A stretch of 64,000 bases of DNA from Chondrinema litorale (GCF_026250525.1 NZ_CP111043.1:2527501-2591500), one strand, 5' to 3'. Counted from the first letter of the stretch, positions 36,973 to 46,838 are shown. The notes: generated by a model not told the origin, from the sequence alone. Program-made: numbers and translations.

Positions 36973-37788
36973 ATGTACAAAAACGGTATAATAGCACTAA
37001 TAAATATTATTTTACTAATAAATGTGCAGTTTGCTTATTCGCAAGATTTAATTCTGTACCATAGTAATTATGAGGAGAGAATTTTTAAAGAGTTGAAAAA
37101 CGGAAAGTTGACTGATACATTAGGTTTTATGTTAGCTAGTAATGTAGATTTTGATGCAGCATCCAAAATGATGATTGAGGAACAATTAATGGAATTAATT
37201 AAACCATTAGTAAAGAGAGTAGAAAAGGAGGCTAACTCAATGAGAACATTAAGAAAGTTAAATAAAACAGTAGCTTCTAATTATTTAAAAAATTATGAAA
37301 AATTGAGTGATTTTTCAGAGATAGTTACAACAGGAACATACGATTGCTTAACCAGTACACTATTGTATGCTTATTTATTAGAAAAGCTTGGTTATAACTA
37401 TAGCATAAAAGAGACTAATTACCATATCTATTTGGTAGTAAACTTAGAAAATAAAGATGTATTAATTGAGCCTACAGATCCATATTACGGATTTGTTTGG
37501 GAGAAAAAATATATAGAGAAAAGGATTGCTAACTATAGAGCAGATAATATTAAAGGTGAAGATGATTTTTTAGCTTCACTTAATCTTGATAAAAAGATTA
37601 ACTTGTTACAACTAGCTAGTTTACAGTACTACAATATAGCTGTTAAGCAATTTAATAACAGGCATTATGAGAGGGCTGTAAATAGTGTAAAGAAGAGTAT
37701 GATGATTTATGATTGCGAAAGAAATCGCCTATTACTTGATTACTCAATGGAATTTATACCAAAACTCAGCAGTAGTACATTAAAATAA
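36973..37788 (+). CDS. secreted transglutaminase-like protein
   Basis: The 271-residue protein has a signal peptide (NGIIALINIILLINVQFAYS, cleavage near 23). The middle part resembles a transglutaminase-like cysteine hydrolase core: C125 in TGTYDCLTSTLLYAYLLEKLG, H151 in TNYHIYLVV, and an acidic residue (E166 or D169) in VLIEPTDPYYG, in the order Cys-His-Asp. The C-terminal part (about 205-265) looks helical and may be a single TPR-like repeat (AVKQFNNRHYERAVNSVKKS). It stands alone, divergent from the DnaJ-TPR gene, with a strong terminator. Enzyme activity is not proven. Confidence 0.7.
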   Translation: MYKNGIIALINIILLINVQFAYSQDLILYHSNYEERIFKELKNGKLTDTLGFMLASNVDFDAASKMMIEEQLMELIKPLVKRVEKEANSMRTLRKLNKTVASNYLKNYEKLSDFSEIVTTGTYDCLTSTLLYAYLLEKLGYNYSIKETNYHIYLVVNLENKDVLIEPTDPYYGFVWEKKYIEKRIANYRADNIKGEDDFLASLNLDKKINLLQLASLQYYNIAVKQFNNRHYERAVNSVKKSMMIYDCERNRLLLDYSMEFIPKLSSSTLK

Positions 37789-37834
37789 ATATTGAACTGA
37801 GTTTAGTTAGTTTAATGGTAAATATAAACTAAAG

Positions 37835-37864
37835 CAAAAAAGCCAGCAGTGCTGGCTTTTTTTG
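37835..37864. terminator. bidirectional terminator
   Basis: aaaaagccagca pairs with tgctggcttttt with almost no loop spacer, A-run on one side and T-run on the other. It separates the convergent transglutaminase-like and sodium symporter genes. Confidence 0.93.
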
Positions 37865-37882
37865 TATGCTATATTTTATCAT

Positions 37883-39265
37883 TTATCCGATAATGTTAAT
37901 GCCAAAAAATCTAGATAAAACTGTTAAGATAAATAGAATTCCTAGAACAATTGGGCATAAATACGAAATTGCAAAGTCTATATATTTACCTACAATAGAG
38001 TTCTTAAAGTTTGGATTTCCCTTAGAAACTTCTGCAACCAAGTTTTCTTTTTTCCAGATGTAAGCAGCAAAAAACGAAATTAAACAACCGCCAAGAGGTA
38101 AGAAGCTATCGTTTGCAACATGCTCTACTAAACTCATAAAACTTGTTGGACTATCAGCTCCAATGTAGGTAATAAAGTTGGTAAATAAATCAGAATATCC
38201 ATTTGAGAGTAATGAAGGAATACCAACAATAAATATTACAGCAGCTACTAACCAAACTGCATTGTTTCTTCTTATTCCATGTTCGTCTACAATATATGCA
38301 ACAGGAACTTCTAGTAATGAAACAGTAGAAGTTAATGCAGCAAATGATAATAAAAGGAAAAAGAGTGAACCGATTACTATTCCTAATGTTGGACCTAGGG
38401 TTTCAAATACACCAGGTAGAGTAACGAAGATTAACCCAGGGCCTCCATCTGTAGAAAGACCTTGAGAGAATACTAATGGAAACATCATTAAACCTGCAAT
38501 AAATGCAATACCAACATCAGCAAGAGTAATTAAAACTGCAGAAGAAATTATATTGTCATTTTTGCCAACATAACTACCATAGGTAATTAAAGCACCCATA
38601 CCTAGTGATAGAGAGAAGAATGCTTGTCCTAATGCACTGTAAACTACAGGGAAAGAAATTTTACTGAAATCAGGTAATAAATAAAATTCTACACCTTTTA
38701 GTGCATTTGGCAATGTAAATGAATACAATACCAATAACAGCATAATAACAATAAGTGTAGGCATTAATATTTTGGCTGCTTTTTCAATTCCTCCAGAAAC
38801 TCCTTTGGAAACAATAAATGCAGTTGCTCCCATAAATATGAGACCATATAAGCCAACTCTAAAAATATCATTAATAAACTCACCAAATTGACTACCTATA
38901 GCAAAGTTTCCAGATACCATTTCGAGAAAGTACCCAAAAGCCCAACCGGCAACAACATTGTAAAAAGAAAGTATAAGTACTCCACTTATAATTCCTTGTA
39001 GTCCGAGTAAAGACCATTTTTTAAATCCTAATGCTTTATATGCACCAACAGGATTTAATTGGGTTTTTCTACCTATTGCTATTTCCGTTACCATTACCGG
39101 AAAGCAAAGCAAAAAACAAAATGCGAGATAAATTAAAACGAAAGCAGCTCCGCCATTCTCACCTACTTCAAACGGGAATTTCCAGATATTTCCCAAACCA
39201 ACCGCTGAACCTGCCGCCGCGGCAACAAAGCCGAATTTACTTGTAAACCCTGATCTTACAGCCAT
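37883..39265 (-). CDS. sodium-dependent transporter, NSS/SNF family
   Basis: The 460-residue integral membrane protein belongs to the neurotransmitter:sodium symporter family (LeuT fold). The first helix carries the signature FVAAAAGSAVGLGNIWKFPF with the sodium-binding residues, and GGAAFVLIYLAFCFLLCFPVM follows. Bacterial members usually take up amino acids such as tryptophan, leucine or tyrosine; the substrate cannot be read here. About eleven to twelve helices and the length fit the family's bacterial branch. It is a single-gene unit. Confidence 0.93.
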   Translation of the reverse strand: MAVRSGFTSKFGFVAAAAGSAVGLGNIWKFPFEVGENGGAAFVLIYLAFCFLLCFPVMVTEIAIGRKTQLNPVGAYKALGFKKWSLLGLQGIISGVLILSFYNVVAGWAFGYFLEMVSGNFAIGSQFGEFINDIFRVGLYGLIFMGATAFIVSKGVSGGIEKAAKILMPTLIVIMLLLVLYSFTLPNALKGVEFYLLPDFSKISFPVVYSALGQAFFSLSLGMGALITYGSYVGKNDNIISSAVLITLADVGIAFIAGLMMFPLVFSQGLSTDGGPGLIFVTLPGVFETLGPTLGIVIGSLFFLLLSFAALTSTVSLLEVPVAYIVDEHGIRRNNAVWLVAAVIFIVGIPSLLSNGYSDLFTNFITYIGADSPTSFMSLVEHVANDSFLPLGGCLISFFAAYIWKKENLVAEVSKGNPNFKNSIVGKYIDFAISYLCPIVLGILFILTVLSRFFGINIIG

Positions 39266-39473
39266 AAGAGCGTTAAAAAAAAATTAATAAAAAAACTTGG
39301 AAGTTAATTAAAGGTATTTAGAATTCTAATTCTTGAATAATAGCGATAAAAGTAAAAATTAAATGTAAAAAGTACAATTTTGACACTTCACTCATTAACA
39401 TAATATGCTAAATAGGCTTAAATAATGCCTTTATTGCTTTAAATTAATTACTTAAAACATTTAAGTGGGAAAA

Positions 39474-40256
39474 ATGGAAAAAAGCTGGTACAATATCTCC
39501 ATTATAGGGGCAGGCAAATTAGCATGGCATTTAGCTCATGCTATAACAAGTGAAGGACTAAGAATTAATAAGGTTTATAGTAGGAGTGAAGCTTCTGCAA
39601 ATAAATTAGTTCAGAGTATAAAGCAAGGAAATACCACAACCGATAAGGATTTCACAAATTCTACATCAAATATATTTTTTATAGCTCTACCAGATGATGT
39701 AGTTCCTATTATCTTAAAAGATTTCCATTTCCCTGAAAATACGTTGCTTTTGCATACTTCTGGCACTTTACCATTATCCGTTTTAAAAGATGCAAGTAAA
39801 AAAAATGGTGTGTTTTACCCTTTGCAAACTTTCAGTTTTGGTAAAGAAGTAGATTTTAAAAAAATTCCAATATGTTTAGAAGCTTCAGACGAAAGTAGTT
39901 TGACAAAGGCTTCAAATTTGGCAAAGTTTCTTAGTAATGAAGTGCATTTGATATCTTCAGAAAAAAGAAAGTTTTTACATTTAGCAGCAGTGTTTGCTTG
40001 TAATTTCTCAAATAGACTCTTTGTTTTAAGTAAAGATATACTTGCACAAGAAGAAATTCCATTTCAAATACTTTCTAATTTGGTAAATGAAACTGTAGTA
40101 AAAGCCTTTGAAATTGGCCCTGAAAATGCGCAAACTGGTCCAGCAGCAAGAAACGATTTAAAAACAATAGAGGCACATACAAAGCTGTTAAGAGATAATT
40201 CTGAAAAGCTAGAAATTTATAAACTTCTCTCAGATAGTATTAGGGGGATTAAATAA
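39474..40256 (+). CDS. Rossmann-like and DUF2520 domain protein
   Basis: The 260-residue protein has an N-terminal Rossmann fold (ISIIGAGKLAWHLAHAI, glycines for NADP binding) and a C-terminal helical DUF2520 domain (LHLAAVFACNFSNRLFVLS, GPENAQTGPAARNDLKTIEAH). This architecture is widespread in Bacteroidetes as a putative oxidoreductase; the substrate is unknown. LHTSGTLPLSVL and GVFYPLQTFSF are typical family blocks. A GTG nine bases upstream is in frame; ATG 39474 is taken. In many relatives the gene sits beside a HAD phosphatase; here it stands alone. Confidence 0.85.
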   Translation: MEKSWYNISIIGAGKLAWHLAHAITSEGLRINKVYSRSEASANKLVQSIKQGNTTTDKDFTNSTSNIFFIALPDDVVPIILKDFHFPENTLLLHTSGTLPLSVLKDASKKNGVFYPLQTFSFGKEVDFKKIPICLEASDESSLTKASNLAKFLSNEVHLISSEKRKFLHLAAVFACNFSNRLFVLSKDILAQEEIPFQILSNLVNETVVKAFEIGPENAQTGPAARNDLKTIEAHTKLLRDNSEKLEIYKLLSDSIRGIK

Positions 40257-40295
40257 AAAAAAGCCTTCTTGAAGATTTTCAAGAAGGCTTTTTTT
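40255..40295. terminator. bidirectional terminator
   Basis: aagccttcttgaa (40261-40273) pairs with ttcaagaaggctt (40278-40290) around gatt, with A-run before and T-run after. It serves the convergent DUF2520 and LysM genes. Confidence 0.95.
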
Positions 40296-40318
40296 ATATA
40301 TTATAAAATTTTAGCTCA

Positions 40319-42388
40319 TTATTTAACTCTTAGTTTCTCTCCTACAGCAACTTCGTTATTCGTTTTGTTACTTAAAGATTTAATTTGAGAAACTTGCACA
40401 CCATACATTCTGGCAATACTGAAAAGATTATCATTCTTTTGAACAACATGGTAAACAGCATTTTCAGCAGTTTGTGTATTGGTAGTGTTACCAGACTCTA
40501 CTGCAGGTTGTAAAAAGTTTGTACTGTTATTATTTTCAGTTGCAGGTAAAAGGCTGTTTGAGTTAGTCGCAGGTTGATTTACAGTATTGTTATTTGTTGC
40601 ACTTACAGCGTTTGGATCTACAATAATTTTATCACCTGCTTTAATATTTGTTCCTACCTGAAGATTATTCCAAGTTCTCAAATCATCTACTTTAACCTTA
40701 TATTTTGCTGCTATCTCATAAATGTTTTCATTAGCACCTACTGTATGATAACCTGCAGCTGTAGTAGTCGTAGTTTCATTACTTACAGCAGGTTGGTTGT
40801 AATTTGTATTACTATTAGTAGTTGTGTTTAGGTTATTCTGAGTAGTACCAGCAACCTGATTAAAGTTACCTAAACTGTTCTGAGTAGAAGAATATACTTG
40901 ATTGTTTTGAGTATTTGTATTCCCAGCAACATTGTTGTAATTACTGGTATTAGTTTGTTGCCAACCAGTTGTATTTACATCAGAAGAATTAGTTGAAATG
41001 CTAGGCTGACTTACAAATAAAGTTTGACCAGCTTGAATATCAGTACTACTTAGTTGGTTCCAAGACATTAAATCACTTACATCAGTATCGTATTCCTTGG
41101 AAATTCTGTAAAGAGTTTCTCCTTTTTTAACTACGTGTTTAACTGGTGGAGCCATTCCTGGAGCAAGATATAACTGATCTCCAACATCAAGTAAAGACTT
41201 GTTGTTTAATCCATTCCACTTCATTAAATCTTTAGGAGAAATATTATATTTACGAGCAATGCTATAAACTCCCTCACCTCTTTCTACAAGGTGCATTTTG
41301 TTAGTAGGCATGCTTGCTGTGTTATTAACAGAGCTTGTATTGTTATTTGTTGTATTATTTGAGTAATTATAATTTCCAGCCTGAGAGTTATAATTATTTG
41401 TGTTGTTACTTACTGCAGGGTTGTTATAATTATTATTTGTAGCAGTATTGTTCGTGTTATTACTATTTACAGAAGGTAGCAAGATAGCATCATTATTACT
41501 GTTATTTGTCGCGTTTTGATTCGACGGTAACAATGGGTTAGTAGTATCTACATTATTGTTATTTGCAATACTAGATGTTGCTTTAACCTGAATAATGTCT
41601 CCTTTCTTTAAGTTGATATTATCTAAGTTATTCCATTTTTTTATTTCGAGTGGAGTAACCTTGTAAGTTTTAGCAATTGAAAATATTGTTTCACCATCTC
41701 TTACTGTGTGAAATTTTGCATCAGGATTTACAGTAGGTACAAGATCACTTTCTTTGTTTGTATTTTTATTATTGCTGTCAGCAATAGTTTTTGTTTCTTT
41801 TTTGTCTTTCTTATCGATAAATTTCTCCCAAGGGCCTTCATTAGGCGTATCTTCTGGAAGCTCGATAACTTCTATTGGTTGTTTTTTTGATCTTTTAGAT
41901 TGAAGAAACAGTTTTCTACCCGGTTTCAAATCTTCTGTTGGGCTCATTCTGTTTTTCTTAAGCAATTTGTCTTTTTTGATCCCATACATTTGCGAAACAT
42001 CCCAGATAGTTTCTTTTGGTCCTGTTATATGGAATGCTACATCAGCAGAGTTTTTCTTCGGTTTTAAGTAATATACAGCACCTGAAATCAGATCGTCTAG
42101 TAAAACAGGAGAGAAATCGTTGTAAGCAGCAAACCTAGCTTTATTAAGGTTAACAGCAGCAAGGAGCTTGTCCACATTTTGATCTTCCCTTGCAATAATT
42201 GCAGGCAGGCCATTAGCCGTAACCTTTACAATTGTATCACCTTGATATACAACCATTTCTTTGTTAGTGATTCGAGGATAATCAACCCTTTTATCATTTT
42301 TTATATCAAAATGAAAATCTTCTGTAGCAAACAATGCTGTTACAGGAAGGAAAAACACAAATAAAAAAATAGATCTGAAAAGTTTCAT
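40319..42388 (-). CDS. secreted LysM-repeat protein with Asn-rich linkers
   Basis: The 689-residue protein has a signal peptide (MKLFRSIFLFVFFLPVTALF, cleavage near TALFA). After a helical N-terminal part (about 35-110) come one degenerate LysM (about 118-163) and five good LysM modules, each of the form HxVxxGExxYxIAxxY...W-N-L...GxxLxV (starting near residues 226, 375, 420, 550 and 640). They are joined by Asn/Thr/Ser-rich linkers. LysM modules bind N-acetylglucosamine in peptidoglycan, so a wall-bound scaffold in the periplasm is likely. No hydrolase domain is seen. ATG 42388 is chosen over two upstream in-frame starts because it begins the signal peptide. Confidence 0.88.
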   Translation of the reverse strand: MKLFRSIFLFVFFLPVTALFATEDFHFDIKNDKRVDYPRITNKEMVVYQGDTIVKVTANGLPAIIAREDQNVDKLLAAVNLNKARFAAYNDFSPVLLDDLISGAVYYLKPKKNSADVAFHITGPKETIWDVSQMYGIKKDKLLKKNRMSPTEDLKPGRKLFLQSKRSKKQPIEVIELPEDTPNEGPWEKFIDKKDKKETKTIADSNNKNTNKESDLVPTVNPDAKFHTVRDGETIFSIAKTYKVTPLEIKKWNNLDNINLKKGDIIQVKATSSIANNNNVDTTNPLLPSNQNATNNSNNDAILLPSVNSNNTNNTATNNNYNNPAVSNNTNNYNSQAGNYNYSNNTTNNNTSSVNNTASMPTNKMHLVERGEGVYSIARKYNISPKDLMKWNGLNNKSLLDVGDQLYLAPGMAPPVKHVVKKGETLYRISKEYDTDVSDLMSWNQLSSTDIQAGQTLFVSQPSISTNSSDVNTTGWQQTNTSNYNNVAGNTNTQNNQVYSSTQNSLGNFNQVAGTTQNNLNTTTNSNTNYNQPAVSNETTTTTAAGYHTVGANENIYEIAAKYKVKVDDLRTWNNLQVGTNIKAGDKIIVDPNAVSATNNNTVNQPATNSNSLLPATENNNSTNFLQPAVESGNTTNTQTAENAVYHVVQKNDNLFSIARMYGVQVSQIKSLSNKTNNEVAVGEKLRVK

Positions 42389-42582
42389 TGCTAAAAACAT
42401 ATGGTATATACTATACAAATATAACAAAAATAATATCATAGGTTGTTTACACTAAGAGTATATTTCTGTTAAATAGGTTGTTTCGTGATATAAAATTTTG
42501 ATAATAAATAATTTGAACAAAAAAAACTAGTGAAATAATAGTTTGACATTAATATCTAAACGAATGTGAAAATGGAATTATT

Positions 42583-43242
42583 TTAAGATTTTTTCTTCCT
42601 GATCATCATCATTCCATCTCTTATTGGTAAAATCGTATTTTCCACATTCGGATCATCTTGCACCATTTTATTAAATTCTCTCATTATTTTGGTCTTTTTA
42701 TCATTGCAGTTTTCAAAATCTGCTACTTTTCCATCCCACAAAACATTATCAACTAATATTACTCCTTCATCAGAAAGTTTAGGTAATACCAACTGATAAT
42801 AATCTGCATAGCTTTTTTTATCTGCATCAATAAAGACAAAGTCAAATACATGCGCCAACTTGGGAATTATCTCTAAAGCATCACCAGTTAAAAAAGTTAT
42901 TTTATCGCTTAAGCCTGCTTTTGATACATACTTTTCGATAATTTCTTCCAACTCCTCATTTACATCTATGGTAAAAAGTTGTCCGTCTGATTGCAAACCT
43001 TGTGCAAGGCAAATGCTAGAATAACCTGTAAAAGTTCCTATTTCCAGAATTTTTTTTGGTCTTAGTAAGCTGCTTAACATTTTTAGAGCTACTCCTTGCA
43101 CTTTGCCTGAGATCATGTGAGGCATTAATACGTGTAGGTATGTTTCTCTAACAAGCTCATCCATGTATGGAGGAAGCTCAGATGTATGTGTGTCTATATA
43201 CTCTGATAAACCTTCGCTTAAAACTCTGTTTTTTTTATTCAT
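42583..43242 (-). CDS. O-methyltransferase family 3 (caffeoyl-CoA OMT-like)
   Basis: The 219-residue protein is a SAM-dependent methyltransferase. The SAM site is KILEIGTFTGYSSICLAQGL near 70-89 and the metal/catalytic region FVFIDADKKSYADYY near 136-150 with LVDNVLWDGKVAD near 161-173, as in the divalent-metal-dependent caffeoyl-CoA/catechol type. Length is normal (about 210-230). Bacterial members methylate catechol-like or tRNA (TrmR) substrates; the latter group is close in length and motif, so tRNA modification is one possibility. Single-gene unit. Confidence 0.87.
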   Translation of the reverse strand: MNKKNRVLSEGLSEYIDTHTSELPPYMDELVRETYLHVLMPHMISGKVQGVALKMLSSLLRPKKILEIGTFTGYSSICLAQGLQSDGQLFTIDVNEELEEIIEKYVSKAGLSDKITFLTGDALEIIPKLAHVFDFVFIDADKKSYADYYQLVLPKLSDEGVILVDNVLWDGKVADFENCNDKKTKIMREFNKMVQDDPNVENTILPIRDGMMMIRKKKS

Positions 43243-43322
43243 AAATATTTGTGATTTGGAACGCTAATTGGTATAAGAAATAAAAAAAATCCAATCAATA
43301 TCTTAATAAAATCCTATAACTA

Positions 43323-43790
43323 ATGTTAGAAATAACTTCAGAAGAACCTAACCTAAGCTTTTCCTATTCCTTTAATGAAAATATTCTGTATTCAGAATTT
43401 AGTGGAATATTAACTTCTTCTTTGCTGGGAAAGTTAATTGAAAATTTTTCATGGTACAATAAGATTTATCAACCAGAAACTATCTGCCTAAATTTGTCAA
43501 AATCTGTATTTAGAATTGACTTAGAGGAAGGTAAAAATTACTTGAAAAATGTTGAAGTTTCAGAAGGGATTGCACTAAAGGCTATTATAGTTGTTTGCCC
43601 TGATGAAATTTTTTCACAAATGATATATAATACGCTAAACAACGAATTAGACGAGCAAATTAAAGAGAAGTTGAAGTCTGTTAAGCGAATAGATAGTTTT
43701 ATTGACGCAAGAAATTGGTTAATTCAGAAACAAACTACTTTTTCTGATCAATCAGTTGTTTCCTGTACACCGAAAACATCCTTGATTTAG
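43323..43790 (+). CDS. STAS-like small protein, overlapping the ClC gene
   Basis: Family assignment is tentative. The 155-residue soluble protein has a strand-helix plan (ILYSEFSGILTSSLLGKLI, LKAIIVVCPDEIFSQMIY) and the helix DARNWLIQKQ near the end, shared with the protein at 19382-19801. The last 56 bases overlap the 3' end of the convergent ClC gene, so the tail (FSDQSVVSCTPKTSLI) is constrained by or read from the other strand's coding sequence. No signal peptide or membrane segment. Function unknown. Confidence 0.68.
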   Translation: MLEITSEEPNLSFSYSFNENILYSEFSGILTSSLLGKLIENFSWYNKIYQPETICLNLSKSVFRIDLEEGKNYLKNVEVSEGIALKAIIVVCPDEIFSQMIYNTLNNELDEQIKEKLKSVKRIDSFIDARNWLIQKQTTFSDQSVVSCTPKTSLI

Positions 43791-45513
43791 AGAGGAATCC
43801 CACATACTTACCGTCTTTAATCACAGGTAAGTTCCATGCCTGAGAGGTTTCAAATTTGTGCATTACAGATTCCATATTCTCATTGTACTCAATAAAAGCA
43901 GGAGGAACAGACATAATGGCCGAGATTTTGGTTTTCTCCTGTTTCGTGGAATCAAACATTATTTCCCTCACATCATCCAAAGTAACTATTCCAGTTAGCT
44001 TATCTTCATTGTCAATTACCGGAAAAATATTTCGCTTACTTACACTAATAACCTTAATTAAATCTGCCAATAAGGCATTTTTGTGAATTTTCTTAAAGTC
44101 TTTTTCAATTAGATGAGTAATCTTGAGGTTGCTCAAAATCTTTTTGTCGTGGTCATCAGCAGCATATTCTCCTCTGTGGTGTAATTCAGTTATATAGATT
44201 GAGTGAGGATAGAAATAGGAAACTGTACTGAATGAGATGGCAGAAACAATCATAAGTGGAATAAAGAGTATGTAACCGCCAGTAAGTTCAGCAATAAGGA
44301 ATATAGCTGTTAAAGGAGCATACTGAACACCACACAAGACACCGCACATTCCTACTAGAGCAAAATTACTTTCGGAGATATATGCTAGTTCTGAGAGGTT
44401 AATGAGTTTGGCAAAGGCATAACCCGTTACGCCACCCAAAAATAAAGAAGGGGCAAAAGTACCACCACTACCACCACAACCAATTGTTACCGAAGATGCA
44501 ATGGCTTTAATAAAAATTACAGCAACTAAATAAGCAAATAATATCCAGTCGTTGATTTCATTCACATTAATAAAAATGCTTCTTTCTACTATTGATTCGT
44601 GGTCATTATTTAACAATGCTTTTATAATTGCATATCCTTCACCGTAAACTGCTGGTACCAAAAATATTAAAATAGAAAGAATAGTACCACCAACAAATAC
44701 AGTTTTATAGTCATTTTTAATTTTCTTAAAACTCTCTTCAATTTTGTGAAGAACGGATAAGAAATACACAGAAGTGAAACCACAGATAATGCCCAAAGCT
44801 ATATAGAGAGGTGTGTCAAAGGCATTAAATGTATCTACTAGTTTAAAAGAAAAGAGTACATCTTCACCAAGTAATACAATAGATACAAGTGTAGCACTCA
44901 CAGAAGCAACAAGTAAAGGAATAAAGTTAGCTACAGTTACTTCAATAAGAATTACCTCCATGCTAAAAATGAGCCCCGCAATTGGAGCATTAAAAATGGC
45001 TGATATAACACCCGCAGTACCACAGCCAATCATTAATGTGCGAAGCTTATAATTGAGGTTTACAATTCTGGCTATGTTAGAACCAATTGCAGAACCAGTT
45101 AAAACGATGGGAGACTCAAGTCCGGCAGAACCACCAAAACCAACAGTAAAAGCACTGGTAATTAGCCTAGAATACATTTTGCTTTTCCCCATAATGCTAG
45201 ACTTACGGGAAATAGAATATAAAATATCGGTAATAGCATGTCCGAGTTGTTTTTCGCTATAGAGTACTTTGGCAAGTAATACAGTAAAAACAAGGCCTAT
45301 TAAAGGATAAAAAATCTGCAAGTAGTTTTCAGAAAACTCTTGTGAAGTGAGCAGATGATGAATAAAATGAACAGTTTCTTTAAGAATAACTGCTGCCAAC
45401 CCCGAAATTATGCCTACAATACCGCTAATGATCAATAGAAAATTTCTTTCAGAAATATACTTGATCTTCCAGGTAAGTGCTCTTTCCAGTTTGCTTGATA
45501 GTCTGAGAGCCAT
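43735..45513 (-). CDS. ClC family chloride channel/transporter with CBS pair
   Basis: The 592-residue protein has a ClC membrane domain (about 20-430) and two CBS domains (about 465-585). The anion-path motifs are GSAGLESPIVLTG, which keeps the gating glutamate of GxExP, and GCGGSGGTFAPSLFLGG. NFIPLLVASVSATL and YAPLTAIFLIAELTGGY are typical helices. The CBS modules (FPVIDNEDKLTGIVTLDDV and LPVIKDGKYVGFLSKS) would sense nucleotides. It probably moves chloride, with or without proton exchange. Its 3' end overlaps the STAS-like gene by 56 bases. Confidence 0.93.
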   Translation of the reverse strand: MALRLSSKLERALTWKIKYISERNFLLIISGIVGIISGLAAVILKETVHFIHHLLTSQEFSENYLQIFYPLIGLVFTVLLAKVLYSEKQLGHAITDILYSISRKSSIMGKSKMYSRLITSAFTVGFGGSAGLESPIVLTGSAIGSNIARIVNLNYKLRTLMIGCGTAGVISAIFNAPIAGLIFSMEVILIEVTVANFIPLLVASVSATLVSIVLLGEDVLFSFKLVDTFNAFDTPLYIALGIICGFTSVYFLSVLHKIEESFKKIKNDYKTVFVGGTILSILIFLVPAVYGEGYAIIKALLNNDHESIVERSIFINVNEINDWILFAYLVAVIFIKAIASSVTIGCGGSGGTFAPSLFLGGVTGYAFAKLINLSELAYISESNFALVGMCGVLCGVQYAPLTAIFLIAELTGGYILFIPLMIVSAISFSTVSYFYPHSIYITELHHRGEYAADDHDKKILSNLKITHLIEKDFKKIHKNALLADLIKVISVSKRNIFPVIDNEDKLTGIVTLDDVREIMFDSTKQEKTKISAIMSVPPAFIEYNENMESVMHKFETSQAWNLPVIKDGKYVGFLSKSRMFSVYRKQLIDQKK

Positions 45514-45772
45514 TGGAATTTAAAGTGTTAAAAATTATTGATCAGAAGCCGCAAATATAGCCAATATGTACACTTTATTCCTTTAATTTCGATAAACTTT
45601 AAATAAAGATTTTTAAACATAACATTAGTATAGAAGCGCCTTAAATGAATCGGAAATAGCTGATGAAATTGAAGTTTTTGAATATCAATATCATCAAAAT
45701 GAAACATTTTACTTTTTCATTTAATTAGCAAAGAAGAATTTTTTACTTTGTGAAAATTAAGCGCAGTACTTG

Positions 45773-46675
45773 ATGTTAAAAATTGCCTATTCTCCAATAT
45801 ATAAGCATACCTTACCTGAAGGCCATCGGTTTCCAATGATAAAATACGAGCTAATTCCTGAGCAACTTTTATATGAAGGAACAGTGAGTGCTAGTAATTT
45901 TTTTGAACCTGAAGCAGCAAAAGAAGAGATAATTCTAAGAACGCACTTAAAAAGTTATTGGGATAAACTCAAAAATCTGGAATTAACTAGAAAAGAAGAA
46001 CGAAAAACAGGTTTTCCACTCTCAAAGAAGCTAGTTGAACGTGAAATAGTAATCAATCAAGGTACGATAGATTGTGCAAACTATGCTTTAAAATACGGTG
46101 TTTCAATGAATATTGCCGGTGGTACACATCATGCTTATGCAGATAGAGGAGAAGGCTTTTGTTTGTTAAATGATATAGCAATGGCTTCTAACTATTTGCT
46201 AGAATTTAAAGGATTGAGAAAGATTTTGGTAGTAGATCTGGATGTACACCAAGGAAATGGGACTGCTAAAATTTTTGAAAATGAGCCAAGGGTTTTCACC
46301 TTTAGTATGCATGGAGCAGCCAACTATCCAATGTTTAAAGAAACGTCTGACCTTGATATTCCCTTGCCAAATGGAACAGGTGATGATAGTTATCTCAAAA
46401 TCCTTAGCAACACATTACCAAAGTTGATTGATGAACAAGAACCTGAGTTTATTATGTTTCAATCCGGAGTTGATGTTTTGGCAACAGATAAATTAGGCAA
46501 ATTGGGTATGACAATTTCTGGCTGTAAAGAAAGAGACAGAGTAGTTTTAGAGCTTTGTAAAAAGCATAATATTCCTTTAACTATTAGTATGGGTGGTGGC
46601 TATTCTGAAAAAATAGCTCATATTGTAGAAGCACATGCAAATACTTATAGGCTTGCTCAAGAAATCTATTTCTAA
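45773..46675 (+). CDS. histone deacetylase family protein (acetylpolyamine/acetoin-utilisation type)
   Basis: The 300-residue protein is a class I/II-like zinc amidohydrolase of the HDAC superfamily. The double histidine GGTHHAYADRGEGFCLLND (near 116-135), zinc ligands in VVDLDVHQGNGTA (D and H near 153-157), and FQSGVDVLATDKLGKLGMT (second Asp ligand) are complete. Bacterial members deacetylate small molecules such as acetylpolyamines or proteins; which one is unclear. A TTG three bases before the ATG is in frame. It is a single-gene unit. Confidence 0.92.
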   Translation: MLKIAYSPIYKHTLPEGHRFPMIKYELIPEQLLYEGTVSASNFFEPEAAKEEIILRTHLKSYWDKLKNLELTRKEERKTGFPLSKKLVEREIVINQGTIDCANYALKYGVSMNIAGGTHHAYADRGEGFCLLNDIAMASNYLLEFKGLRKILVVDLDVHQGNGTAKIFENEPRVFTFSMHGAANYPMFKETSDLDIPLPNGTGDDSYLKILSNTLPKLIDEQEPEFIMFQSGVDVLATDKLGKLGMTISGCKERDRVVLELCKKHNIPLTISMGGGYSEKIAHIVEAHANTYRLAQEIYF

Positions 46676-46838
46676 AATCAATACCATCATTTAAAAGCAA
46701 GATATCAGCTTATAACCTTTAAAGTTTCATAATTCTATCGATAATAATCAGATATCGATACTTTTTTGGCGTTAAAGAAAACAGCATTCAGAATAATTAT
46801 TTATTTTAATTATAGCTATTAATCAAAATCTGTTGAGA

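Noticed and set aside
40574..42364. Plus-strand open frames opposite the LysM gene.
   Set aside because: They arise from the Asn-rich codon repeats (aac/aat read in reverse) and have no independent support.
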